Assembly: GCA_002726845.1 (NCBI GenBank) | Contig: PBSP01000031.1 | Coordinates: 24,505 to 39,134 of the forward strand | Direction of reading: 5' to 3' | DNA from: Methanobacteriota archaeon | Lineage (GTDB): Archaea; Thermoplasmatota; Poseidoniia; Poseidoniales; Poseidoniaceae | Length of the DNA stretch: 14,630 nucleotides | Part shown: piece by piece, positions 7,913 to 14,630 of the stretch | How the letters are laid out: every line of letters starts with the position of its first letter | Numbering within the stretch: the first letter of the stretch is position 1 | Program-made: the position numbers and the translations under genes | The notes under the pieces: generated by a model | Database searches by the model: none | What the model was told of the DNA's origin: nothing | What the model saw: the letters and a program-made list of their open reading frames with translations, nothing else

Positions 7913-10027
7913 CTATACAATTTGCAACGTATCATAGCCTGTTGGCCGCATAAGGCGTCCGTTTTGATTGAGTTTTTCGATGACTTCTTCCGCCTTTTCA
8001 CGCGAAATGTCGAGACGTTCGGCTTCATTGAGAACATCAACCAGTTGAGCTACGCCGTCACCGTTTGCACTCAGACGGCCAACAATGTCGAGAATGGAGC
8101 GTTCAGCGTGCCGGGCCTTTCCTTTCTGATTTGCGGCGATTGCAGTCTCGTCAAAATTCTCGCCCATGAGATCGTATCGCCATGTTTTGGTAAGACGTAT
8201 TGCTCTGTTTGCATCTTCAACGGTCGCCTCTTCAGATAAGCGAATGCGCGCACTCGCTTCTGCCAACCGAGCAAGTGCTTCCAAAGAACGTGCAGTAATC
8301 GCTACCGAGTCCTGGAATTCACCGGACTGTTTTCTTGTCGAAACGTAATAATCAATGATAAGTTTCCTCGCTGCGTCATCCAAATTCGGGTGAACGGTAC
8401 GCTTGGCGTAAGCAACATACTTGCGAATGAAGTCCCTGTGAAGAAGACCGTTGGTTTGAGTGGATTTCGTTGATACTGAACTTAATTTTCGTGGGTCGGG
8501 CCGAGAACCTTCGTTAACCAGAAGTTCACTCGTTCCAGACAATCGGTTGTTGACAATGTGCCCTGCAATCTTAGCATCCTTATCCTCCGATGGTTCATCC
8601 GTAAGCAACCAAATAACGTCAAAACGAGAGATGAGCGGTGGGTCGAGGTTGATTTGGCCCGTGAATGGGACCTCTGAGACGGGTTGAAATCGCCCCGCCT
8701 TTGGATTTGCAGCGGCCAACACAGCACATCGTGTTCGAAGGCTTGCATTGATGCCAGCTTTTGAAATCGATATCGTCTGCTGTTCCATTGCTTCGTGCAT
8801 GCTAGAGCGATCGCCTTGATTCATTTTATCGAATTCGTCAATTGCAGCGAGACCCTGATCAGCAAGCACAAGCGCACCTGCTTCCAATGTCCATCGCCCA
8901 TCAGCGCTCGCATCTTGAACTGCAGCAGCGGTCAATCCTGCTGCAGATGCTGACATACCGGAGGTGAACCTCCCCCGAGGTGAAATGTTTCCCATGTAAG
9001 CAAGAAGTTGGGATTTTGCAACACCCGGATCCCCCATCAGAAGTATGTGTATATCTCCTCGATTTCTTGTTCCATCGGGATTGAGTCGGGCTACGCCTCC
9101 AAAGAGTTGGAGCATAAGCGTTTCTTTGATTTTATCCATACCAAAAATGGATGGGGCAATCGATTCTGAGATGTGTTTGTATACGTCTTCGGACGCTGCG
9201 TAACTTTTGATTTCTGCTTCTTCTTCATCGGTAACAACGATTTCTTCTAAAGCAAGATTTTGTCGTTCCAAAGACTGCACTCTCATGAAAATATCAAACA
9301 CGGGCGTATCTTTTCCAAATTTACGCTGAGAGCGGATAAACAGAACACCGTTGGCTTTTACCCGATCACCCGGATTGACTTTTCCCGTCAAATCGTGCTC
9401 TGCTATGCACGATATTCGTTCTGGTTGAACTCCGCCGCGGACCTGTTCTGGTAATTCTTGAAGTTCGATGAATTGTGTGTTGGTCAAGATCGAACGCTCT
9501 TGAAGGAGATGGAAGCGTGTTTGACGGTTGGTCAGACCACATCCACCATCGATTTGTGAACATTCCATGGGATTGATCAATTCCTGTTCATTTGGTTGCT
9601 GGATGGTGGTCAAATGTTCGCAGGCAGTACACTTGAACACCGCGGTGTACATTCGGGGACGCACCCCCGAAATTTTCGTGACCACAGCATCGATCGAGAT
9701 CATTAGTCCGATATCATCCGAACGAAGTTGAGAAACCGTACGGACCTGATCGCTAGGTAAGTGAATGATTCTTACATATGGATTGATTGTTCCGTATCCT
9801 ACGTCAGCAAGCAACTCGCGCAAAGCACGATTCGATGCTTCATCGTGTAAATCAGGCTGTTCGAGAATGCTTTGGGAAAACGTCGGATCGAATCCTTCAA
9901 TCGTTCGGTAAGAAACCTCAAGGCTTTGAACATCCGGCCACAATTGAGCAATGTTGTGCACATCTTCGGTAAAATGTGCATGGAGAAGTGTCGACCATCG
10001 CGCAGTTAAATCAAAATCTTGAATCAT
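7913..10027 (-). CDS. mcm: Replicative DNA helicase MCM
   Basis: Forms the hexameric 3'-5' helicase of archaeal replication forks. From the ATG at 10027 it is 704 residues. Order: N-terminal A domain; zinc-binding C133, C136, C156, C163 (CTACE ... ECSQIDGGCG) in the OB fold; Walker A GDPGVAKS (332-339); Walker B LAAIDEFDKM (about 393-402); sensor 1 AAANPKAGRF (438-447); arginine finger SRFD (R468); C-terminal winged helix (EKAEEVIEKLNQNG ... YDTLQIV). The frame stays open upstream to a GTG at 10156, adding 43 residues. I reject that start because MIQDFDLTARW already aligns with the beginning of the MCM A domain and because the extension covers an origin-recognition-box-like element. No intein is visible. 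It is the first gene of the eight-gene minus-strand run and faces the hydrolase-purM-trm1 operon across a 188-base gap. Confidence 0.96.
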   Translation of the reverse strand: MIQDFDLTARWSTLLHAHFTEDVHNIAQLWPDVQSLEVSYRTIEGFDPTFSQSILEQPDLHDEASNRALRELLADVGYGTINPYVRIIHLPSDQVRTVSQLRSDDIGLMISIDAVVTKISGVRPRMYTAVFKCTACEHLTTIQQPNEQELINPMECSQIDGGCGLTNRQTRFHLLQERSILTNTQFIELQELPEQVRGGVQPERISCIAEHDLTGKVNPGDRVKANGVLFIRSQRKFGKDTPVFDIFMRVQSLERQNLALEEIVVTDEEEAEIKSYAASEDVYKHISESIAPSIFGMDKIKETLMLQLFGGVARLNPDGTRNRGDIHILLMGDPGVAKSQLLAYMGNISPRGRFTSGMSASAAGLTAAAVQDASADGRWTLEAGALVLADQGLAAIDEFDKMNQGDRSSMHEAMEQQTISISKAGINASLRTRCAVLAAANPKAGRFQPVSEVPFTGQINLDPPLISRFDVIWLLTDEPSEDKDAKIAGHIVNNRLSGTSELLVNEGSRPDPRKLSSVSTKSTQTNGLLHRDFIRKYVAYAKRTVHPNLDDAARKLIIDYYVSTRKQSGEFQDSVAITARSLEALARLAEASARIRLSEEATVEDANRAIRLTKTWRYDLMGENFDETAIAANQKGKARHAERSILDIVGRLSANGDGVAQLVDVLNEAERLDISREKAEEVIEKLNQNGRLMRPTGYDTLQIV

Positions 10028-10077
10028 ACGTGTACCACACCAAGGAATACGATATGGATGGCCACCGTTCTTAATGG

Positions 10078-10090
10078 TTCCATTGCAAAC
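10078..10090 (+). promoter_or_regulatory. Degenerate ORB-like element facing the main one
   Basis: TTCCATTGCAAAC matches TTCCAGTGGAAAC at 11 of 13 positions and lies on the opposite strand to the main box, so the two face each other across about 7 bases. There is no G run after it, so it is a weaker candidate that could be chance. Confidence 0.35.
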
Positions 10091-10096
10091 TCTGCG

Positions 10097-10118
10097 CCCC
10101 CTCATTTCCACTGGAAAA
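10097..10118 (-). promoter_or_regulatory. Origin recognition box (ORB)-like element upstream of mcm
   Basis: On the minus strand the sequence reads TTTTCCAGTGGAAA, then TGA, then GGGGG. TTTCCA-C-TGGAAA on the plus strand (10105-10117) is a perfect inverted repeat. It matches the core of the archaeal Orc1/Cdc6 origin recognition box (TTCCAGTGGAAAC with a G run a few bases on) known from Sulfolobus, Pyrococcus and haloarchaea; the G string falls at the expected distance. It lies 70-91 bases before the mcm ATG and directly beside a TATA-like stretch. I found no other full-length copy on reading the window. The motif identity is well supported; in vivo binding is inferred. Confidence 0.65.
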
Positions 10119-10122
10119 TAAA
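10115..10122 (-). promoter_or_regulatory. mcm: Possible TATA box for the mcm operon
   Basis: Minus-strand TTTATTTT, about 88-95 bases before the mcm ATG, would place transcription initiation near 10090 with a leader of roughly 60 bases. It overlaps the first bases of the ORB-like dyad, so protein bound to the box would probably compete with TBP. The match to the archaeal TATA consensus is only fair and no clear BRE is seen. Confidence 0.3.
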
Positions 10123-10160
10123 GCGTATTCATGCATTCGTTTGTGCCGCATTTCACCGAA

Positions 10161-10168
10161 AGTGGAAA
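10161..10168 (+). promoter_or_regulatory. ORB half-site AGTGGAAA
   Basis: An exact copy of the right half of the ORB dyad, 43 bases from the main element, next to the small palindrome TTTCACCGAAA (10151-10161). Its left half and the G run are missing. An 8-base match can occur by chance; clustering in the same 188-base gap is the only reason to list it. Confidence 0.25.
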
Positions 10169-10186
10169 AATGCCAGCCTCAATAAG

Positions 10187-10193
10187 TTCATAT
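10187..10193 (+). promoter_or_regulatory. Possible weak TATA box for the hydrolase-purM-trm1 operon
   Basis: TTCATAT lies 23-29 bases before the ATG at 10216, the spacing expected if the transcript were leaderless. The sequence match is weak. A leaderless message would not need the AAGGAT seen just before the ATG. Confidence 0.2.
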
Positions 10194-10215
10194 CGGGCTG
10201 TTGCAAGGATTTACC

Positions 10216-10728
10216 ATGATTATCTTCGCACATGGCATGGAAGGCACCCCTAATGGAAGCAAGATTCGTTCTTTGCGTGAGGCAGGATTTGAGGTTCTCG
10301 CACCAGATTTTCAAGGAATGGCTCTCGATGAACGCGTCGATCTCTTGCAGCGCGTTTGTGAGGAACATCGCACTGCGTCTGCAGTGCTCGCAGGGTCAAG
10401 TTATGGGGGCCTAGCTGCATCAATTGTTGCCATGCGGATGCCTGATGCGTTTCGTGGGCTTCTTCTGTGCGCTCCGGCACTTCACCTTGACGAGCCTCCA
10501 ATCGATGCCCAAACGGTTCTTATCGCTCCGAAGGGAATGAAAACTGCAATTATTCACGGAATTGATGATGACATCGTTCCTATCTCTTGCAGCATTGAAT
10601 ATGCTGAGCGTTCAGGAGAAGACATCGTAGCGTTTCATCAAGTGGATGATGGACATCGCCTAGCTGACTCTCACGAAGAGATCATTAGCGCTGCTCGATT
10701 GTTGACTGGCGAGACGATTGATTCATGA
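10216..10728 (+). CDS. Small alpha/beta hydrolase (YqiA/UPF0227-like)
   Basis: A 170-residue single-domain alpha/beta hydrolase. The first strand and oxyanion loop are MIIFAHGMEGTP (1-12). The nucleophile elbow is LAGSSYGG (58-65), with S62 in G-x-S-x-G. The acid is in HGIDDDIVP (D118/D119) and the catalytic His in DDGHRL (H147), so the triad looks complete. Size and motif spacing resemble YqiA/UPF0227-type esterases, which lack a lid domain. The substrate is unknown. The start is placed at the ATG 10216, with AAGGAT shortly upstream; a TTG at 10201 would add five residues. It is first in a likely operon with purM (22-base gap) and trm1; its link to either pathway is not evident. Confidence 0.85.
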   Translation: MIIFAHGMEGTPNGSKIRSLREAGFEVLAPDFQGMALDERVDLLQRVCEEHRTASAVLAGSSYGGLAASIVAMRMPDAFRGLLLCAPALHLDEPPIDAQTVLIAPKGMKTAIIHGIDDDIVPISCSIEYAERSGEDIVAFHQVDDGHRLADSHEEIISAARLLTGETIDS

Positions 10729-10750
10729 ATGGTCTTGCTTTGGAAAATAC

Positions 10751-11848
10751 ATGAGCGACCCCATGGATTACGCCTCAAGCGGCGTTGACATCGATCTCGA
10801 GGGCGCTGCCGTCGCTTCACTCATCGGTTCTCTTCAGCGGTCATCGCGCAAGAAAGGAACCCCCGGTGCCCCAGTGGACTTACCCGGTGGCTTTGGTGGA
10901 TTGATTGAATTCGGAGATCACCTTCTCGCCCTAGCAACCGATGGAGTTGGGAGCAAACTCCAGATTGCAACGGCTGTGAAAAATTGGGACTGTGTTGGAA
11001 TCGATTGCATGGCAATGAACGTAAACGATTTGCTGTGTGTGGGCGCAGAACCAATCGCATTTGTGGATTACATTGCTGTTCCCAAGCCAGATCCTGAGGT
11101 CCATGCAGCCGTTGGTGCATCGTTAGCAAAAGCCTGCGAGCTCGCTAACGTTACGCTCGCGGGCGGAGAGACTGCATCGTTACCTGGAATCGTCACAGAG
11201 CTTGACCTCTCAGGTACAGCCTTGGGTTACCTCACAAAAGGATCTGCCATTACTGGTGAGCGTTTGCAATCGGGAGACGTCTTAATTGGACTCCCATCAT
11301 CTGGCATACACTCCAACGGCTTCTCATTGGTTCGAAACATCATCAATCGCATGGGAATCTCCTACACCGATCCTTGCCCATTTGATGCGGGCTTTGCTGG
11401 ACGTGAATTGCCTGAAGAACCCACAATTAGCGATGTATTGCTGATTCCAACCAAAATCTATTGTGAACCCGTTGTCGAGTTACTAAACCATCTCAAAACG
11501 ACGCAAAACTCGGTACATGCCGTTCACGGTATCGCTCACATCACTGGAGGGGGGCTCTCAAACCTCCTGCGCTTGCACGACCATCTTGGGTGGCACATCG
11601 ATGCGCCGATGCCTGTACCTCCTGAATTTATCTGGTTGCAGAACGCAGGAAATGTTACCGATTTGGAAATGCATCGCACGTTTAACATGGGCTTAGGCAT
11701 GGTTCTTGCTGTCGAACAAAACCAAGCGGTTCCAATTCTATCGTACATCAAACAATTTGAGCCTGAGGCAACCATCATCGGAACCGTCCATGACAAGGGC
11801 CGTAAAGTCACCCACAGCAATCCTGATGTTTTCTACGAACATTATTGA
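10751..11848 (+). CDS. purM: Phosphoribosylformylglycinamidine cyclo-ligase (AIR synthetase)
   Basis: Catalyses the ATP-dependent ring closure of FGAM to AIR, the fifth step of purine synthesis. At 365 residues it has normal size with both AIRS domains. Motifs: YASSGVDIDLEG (7-18), GGFGGLIEF (47-55), LATDGVGSKLQIA (61-73), VGIDCMAMNVNDLLCVGAEP (82-101), LAGGETASLPG (136-146) with the catalytic/nucleotide-contact residues of the family, and LPSSGIHSNGFSL in the second domain followed by HITGGGLSNLLR. The ATG at 10751 is chosen; the frame extends to a TTG at 10718 inside the hydrolase gene, which is unlikely. The gene ends in TGA at 11846-11848, before the trm1 start. Confidence 0.95.
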   Translation: MSDPMDYASSGVDIDLEGAAVASLIGSLQRSSRKKGTPGAPVDLPGGFGGLIEFGDHLLALATDGVGSKLQIATAVKNWDCVGIDCMAMNVNDLLCVGAEPIAFVDYIAVPKPDPEVHAAVGASLAKACELANVTLAGGETASLPGIVTELDLSGTALGYLTKGSAITGERLQSGDVLIGLPSSGIHSNGFSLVRNIINRMGISYTDPCPFDAGFAGRELPEEPTISDVLLIPTKIYCEPVVELLNHLKTTQNSVHAVHGIAHITGGGLSNLLRLHDHLGWHIDAPMPVPPEFIWLQNAGNVTDLEMHRTFNMGLGMVLAVEQNQAVPILSYIKQFEPEATIIGTVHDKGRKVTHSNPDVFYEHY

Positions 11849-11886
11849 AGCGGTGCGGTCAAGAAGAAGTGGCATCTCGCGAGAGC

Positions 11887-13236
11887 ATGGACGAGGCATT
11901 TACCGGCCAACAGATTCCAGACAATTGGCCTGGTTCATTATGGTTGGAAGGGCGCACAATCGTTCATCTCAAAGATGGTCAAGAACGGCCAACACACATG
12001 CCAAGAGGACCTGCAACAAAAACAGGAACAGGTTTCATGAACCCTGCAATGGCTCCAGCAAGAACACGTTCTGTTCTGTTGCTCCAAGATGCTCTCGAAC
12101 ACGGATGGCTCGGTGAAGATCGACCAATACGGGCTTTAGATGCCTTGTGCGCAACAGGAATTCGTGTTCGCAGATGGCGTAATGAAATTAAGAATGAACT
12201 GCAAAATCGATTGCATATCACTGCAAACGACCTGGACGCGAGAGCACTGGATTGGGCAATAGCCTCAACCAATTCGGACAATGATGTTGTTGCAATCGAC
12301 CCAATCGATGATGAGCAAATCCAGCCAAATTTCATTGAACGAAACGGAATCAAGTTCCAAAACAGCGATGCAAGATTGGCCATGGTCCAGGGTTCGTTTC
12401 AGTGGATTGATGTTGACCCATTTGGTTCTCCTATCGCATTTCTCGACAATGCGCTACAAGCGCTAGGTAGAGTTGGAGTTCTTGAGGTAACTGCCACCGA
12501 TACGGCTGCATTAACCGGCTCTGCTGCAACATCGGGGATGCGCCGGTACGGTCACAAAGGTATTGTTGATTTGTACGCTCACGACGACGCTGTTCGTGTT
12601 TTGCTGGGAACTATTGCGCAACGAGCGGCGCAACTTGATCGGTCCATTGAGCCGATTCTTGCTTTGTTTGACGGCCATCACGTCCGTGTAACTGTTCGTG
12701 TATTGAAGAGCAAACAAGGTGCAGATCGTAATCGTGAACAAATAGGTTGGAGGGTTCGTACAGAAGGGAAACCGTATATTTTCACCCCACACCCCTCGAG
12801 TGAGGAAATGCCGCGTTCAAGCGGACCAATGTGGACTGGCCCACTTTGGAATGAAGAGATTTGTTCCCGTCTCACGGAAGAGAAAGCCGTTGAAACCTGC
12901 CTTGCTTCATCCAGCGACATCGAATACGGTCTTCGGCACGGTCTTGATTGGAGCGATGACGATCAGCTCTATGCTGAACGAGAGATCCGGAGATCGGTTC
13001 GTCACATTGCTCAAGCAGCACCCGTGTTGTCAACGAAGCATTTGTTGCTCCCATTTGACATGCTTCCGGGCCTAGCGGGTGTCGGATCTTTACCGAAGAT
13101 TGATCAACTTGTCAATGCGCTTAACGATGCGGGATACGCATCTGCACGAGTCCCCGATCTGAGGCCGTTTGTAGCGACTCATGCGCCTTTTGATACGGTA
13201 ATAAAAACGATACAAACGTTGGAATCATCCAAATGA
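11887..13236 (+). CDS. trm1: tRNA (guanine26-N2)-dimethyltransferase Trm1, divergent
   Basis: Methylates G26 of tRNA with S-adenosylmethionine. From the ATG at 11887 it is 449 residues; the frame is open back to a TTG at 11845 overlapping the purM stop, and a GTG at 11869 is also possible. Family motifs: GFMNPAMAPARTRSV (49-63, equivalent to FYNPxMxxNRDxxV), LDALCATGIRVRRW (84-97, SAM-binding loop), DVDPFGSP (175-182), VTATDTAALTGS (201-212), MRRYG (218-222) and GPMWTGPLW (313-321). Two deviations stand out: the usual NRD is ARTR here, and the Cys cluster often seen before the GPxWxG motif is absent. Archaeal Trm1 is usually nearer 380 residues, so this one is long. It runs convergently into the PAC2-family gene with a 12-base overlap. 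Confidence 0.92.
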   Translation: MDEAFTGQQIPDNWPGSLWLEGRTIVHLKDGQERPTHMPRGPATKTGTGFMNPAMAPARTRSVLLLQDALEHGWLGEDRPIRALDALCATGIRVRRWRNEIKNELQNRLHITANDLDARALDWAIASTNSDNDVVAIDPIDDEQIQPNFIERNGIKFQNSDARLAMVQGSFQWIDVDPFGSPIAFLDNALQALGRVGVLEVTATDTAALTGSAATSGMRRYGHKGIVDLYAHDDAVRVLLGTIAQRAAQLDRSIEPILALFDGHHVRVTVRVLKSKQGADRNREQIGWRVRTEGKPYIFTPHPSSEEMPRSSGPMWTGPLWNEEICSRLTEEKAVETCLASSSDIEYGLRHGLDWSDDDQLYAEREIRRSVRHIAQAAPVLSTKHLLLPFDMLPGLAGVGSLPKIDQLVNALNDAGYASARVPDLRPFVATHAPFDTVIKTIQTLESSK

Positions 13237-13983
13237 CGGGTCATTGATGACGTCATCGTCATCGTTCGGAGAAGGCAGCAATGGAGTTGCGCTTTCAATA
13301 ATCTCTTGAACGGATTGTTCAATGCTCCGAGCATTCTCAAGCATTTTGGAGAGGGGAATCTCTTTGCCCGTCATTTCCGTTATAGCCTCGATGGCAACTG
13401 CTGCTGCACGCACGTCCGGATACATCGGGCTTGCCTCTGAGAGCAAGGCAGTAATGTCCAGATTGAGACGATCTCCTTCGCTGAGCAGAAATCCAGTGAT
13501 TCCAGATACGATTCCTCGCTGAATTGTCTGCAGGTTTAGTGAGTTGAGGCGTTCCCGTGCCGTCGAATTTGCTCCGACGGCGAACAACCCTTCTCCTTGA
13601 ATTTGCTTCTCGGGTTTGAGAATGCCATCAATGATGATGAGTTGATCGAAACCACCTGCTCTGAACCACTCCAAAACCGTTGAACCAAAGGCAATATCTT
13701 GTTCTTTCTCAAATTGTATCTCAGCTGTAAAGACACCGATTCCGTCCCCTTGATAAACTCGAACGGGATGGCGAGGAACCTCATTTTGAATCAACGCAAC
13801 GGCAGGAAAGTTCTCATCCATGACCGTTCCTAATTGTGTAAGGTTGAGCGATTCGATAATGTGCGATGTTGCGATTACTCCAATCATTCCTGCCGTTGTA
13901 AATCCGCAGATTGCAACGCCTCCCGTCGTTGGATCAACGCCCGATCGCAGGACGAGATCGTATGTTCCGAATTGTTGCTTCAT
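13225..13983 (-). CDS. PAC2-family protein (proteasome assembly chaperone-like)
   Basis: A 252-residue soluble protein from the ATG at 13983, supported by GGAG (13991-13994) 7 bases upstream; a GTG at 14001 is an alternative. The fold signature is that of PAC2 (PF09754): an N-terminal strand and Gly-rich loop (GGVAICGFTTAGMIGVIATSHI as VAICGF ... AGMIG), a central QLIIIDGIL strand, IVSGITGFLL, and near the C-terminus ASPMYPDVRAAAVAIEAI, the most typical segment. Archaeal members such as PbaA/PbaB are related to eukaryotic Pac1/Pac2 assembly chaperones, but proteasome function is proven for few. The tail (PNDDDDVINDPSFG) is acidic and likely disordered. It follows the acidic-tailed membrane protein by about 50 bases, probably co-transcribed; no proteasome gene is in the window. 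Confidence 0.85.
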   Translation of the reverse strand: MKQQFGTYDLVLRSGVDPTTGGVAICGFTTAGMIGVIATSHIIESLNLTQLGTVMDENFPAVALIQNEVPRHPVRVYQGDGIGVFTAEIQFEKEQDIAFGSTVLEWFRAGGFDQLIIIDGILKPEKQIQGEGLFAVGANSTARERLNSLNLQTIQRGIVSGITGFLLSEGDRLNLDITALLSEASPMYPDVRAAAVAIEAITEMTGKEIPLSKMLENARSIEQSVQEIIESATPLLPSPNDDDDVINDPSFG

Positions 13984-14033
13984 GTTCAGGCTCCACTCCA
14001 CCGGTCAACTCGTGTTTGAAAAATTTCTCGGAC

Positions 14034-14630
14034 CTACTCATTGTATTCAGACCAATCTTCTGCACCCGCTTCTCGATACCACCACGTGCCAAGTTCGTCT
14101 TCATACCACTCAGTGCCGTACTCATCGACAGTAATGCCATCGTCTTCTTGTTCCTCTTCGATTGATTCCTCTTCAGCGTCTTGAACGCTTGTTTCGACAA
14201 CGTCTCCTTCTGAATCGTCTACCTCAGAAATCAGTGCATCCCCCGGTCGTTCAATCATCTCAGGTTCCTCGGATATTGTCTTGTCTTCAAAGGCGTCAAG
14301 GGGCTTCCCCTCTGGCAGGTCAAGGACCTCTTGTTCTACATTATCGGGTTCTTCATCGTAAAACGCCTCATCTTCGAAAGCTGCTGAAGCCCGACGATTC
14401 AAAATGACATATCCAACAATCGCGAGGAGTACAACAACTGCTCCAATACCCGTGTACAGAGTTGTGTTCGACGAGCTCTTTTCTTCTGGTTCTGCAACGG
14501 GCTCCTCAACGTGGAGCGATGCGGTCCATGTTATGACAGTGTTATCGAGCACCGGCTCTCCTGCTATGTCATAGTCAGGAGAGCTTGTGAGGATTTGAAT
14601 CGCAATTTCTTTTTCAACGTCAACATCCTT
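14034..14630 (-). CDS. C-terminal part of a membrane-anchored surface protein with acidic, Trp/Tyr-rich cytoplasmic tail (5' end beyond window)
   Basis: The frame is open to the right edge; 198 codons are visible and the start is outside. A GTG at 14552 is internal, because coding-like sequence continues before it (beta-rich KDVDVEKEIAIQIL). Order seen: the end of an extracellular beta-domain (about 1-45), a Glu/Ser linker, one transmembrane helix (about 58-77, YTGIGAVVVLLAIVGYVIL) followed by NRR, then about 90 residues extremely rich in Glu and Asp, and a terminal aromatic motif YGTEWYEDELGTWWYREAG and DWSEY. Positive-inside topology places the acidic tail in the cytoplasm. Similar acidic tails with WY/WW motifs are, from general recollection, common in Marine Group II proteins; this is not verified here. 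The function is unknown; the PAC2-family gene lies about 50 bases downstream. Confidence 0.82.
   Translation of the reverse strand, partial: KDVDVEKEIAIQILTSSPDYDIAGEPVLDNTVITWTASLHVEEPVAEPEEKSSSNTTLYTGIGAVVVLLAIVGYVILNRRASAAFEDEAFYDEEPDNVEQEVLDLPEGKPLDAFEDKTISEEPEMIERPGDALISEVDDSEGDVVETSVQDAEEESIEEEQEDDGITVDEYGTEWYEDELGTWWYREAGAEDWSEYNE

Larger units (their letters stand above)
10028..10215. other. Divergent intergenic region; candidate replication origin or Orc1/Cdc6-controlled promoter
   Basis: The 188-base non-coding space between divergent mcm and the hydrolase gene is the only sizeable gap in the window. It contains one near-consensus origin recognition box (10097-10118), two weaker ORB-like copies (10078-10090 and 10161-10168), a small dyad TTTCACCGAAA (10151-10161), and moderately AT-rich sequence between about 10113 and 10200 that could serve as an unwinding element. 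Both flanking transcription units must have promoters here. A role as origin, as regulatory promoter, or both, is inference. Confidence 0.5.

Noticed and set aside
10028..10156. A 43-codon Cys-containing extension of mcm from a GTG, resembling an added zinc motif (CGTNEC ... C ... C)
   Set aside because: The MCM A domain already begins at the ATG 10027, the extension overlaps the ORB-like element and its second copy, and it has no Shine-Dalgarno support; more likely non-coding.
10718..10750. TTG start for purM inside the hydrolase gene
   Set aside because: The conserved PurM N-terminus begins just after the ATG at 10751; the added residues match nothing in the family.
10862..10885. CCCAGTGG inside purM as another origin recognition box
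   Set aside because: It lacks the TTCC and GGAAA arms and lies in a conserved-frame coding region; a chance match.
14034..14552. A complete 172-residue gene starting at a GTG at 14552
   Set aside because: The frame remains open with beta-rich coding-like sequence to the window edge, so the start is internal to a larger truncated protein.
1..14630. CRISPR arrays, tRNA/rRNA genes, transposases or integrase sites
   Set aside because: No regular direct repeats, cloverleaf-like stretches, or mobile-element protein motifs were seen on reading both strands.

Overview
The window is archaeal. It carries a single-polypeptide MCM helicase, the archaea-specific GatE subunit of Glu-tRNA(Gln) amidotransferase, two Pth2-type peptidyl-tRNA hydrolases, Trm1 and a PAC2-family protein, with archaeal Shine-Dalgarno elements (AGGAG, GAGGTGAT). 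An acidic membrane protein with a Trp/Tyr-rich tail and the overall gene style suggest a marine Euryarchaeota/Thermoplasmatota genome such as Marine Group II (Ca. Poseidoniales). That placement is inference. No mobile element, CRISPR array, tRNA or rRNA was seen.

Layout. Positions 1-10027 on the minus strand hold one compact run of eight genes. In transcription order they are mcm, gatE, a secreted beta-propeller/DUF4430-like membrane protein, an ECF-type S-component-like membrane protein, two tandem pth2 paralogues, a threonine aldolase, and a zinc-ribbon protein of unknown function that runs off the left edge. Gaps are 2-38 bases and several genes overlap, so a single operon is likely. Positions 10028-10215 are a divergent intergenic region. 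On the plus strand follow an alpha/beta hydrolase, purM and trm1 (10216-13236). trm1 converges on and overlaps a minus-strand PAC2-family gene, which lies downstream of the C-terminal part of an acidic-tailed membrane protein cut by the right edge. No stretch of 300 bases lacks a gene.

The most striking signal is in the 188-base divergent region upstream of mcm. It holds a near-consensus archaeal origin recognition box (dyad TTTCCAGTGGAAA followed at the expected distance by a G run), next to weaker ORB-like copies. The region may be a replication origin, or an Orc1/Cdc6-controlled promoter for the replicative helicase and the long operon behind it. The second notable item is an overlapping gene pair: a PQQ-like propeller joined by two membrane helices to a DUF4430 (transcobalamin-C-terminus-like) domain, followed by an S-component-like permease. 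This looks like an unusual archaeal micronutrient-uptake module, possibly for corrinoids.

The remaining genes are mainly information processing and housekeeping: Gln-tRNA formation, peptidyl-tRNA recycling, tRNA G26 methylation, purine synthesis and threonine/glycine metabolism.
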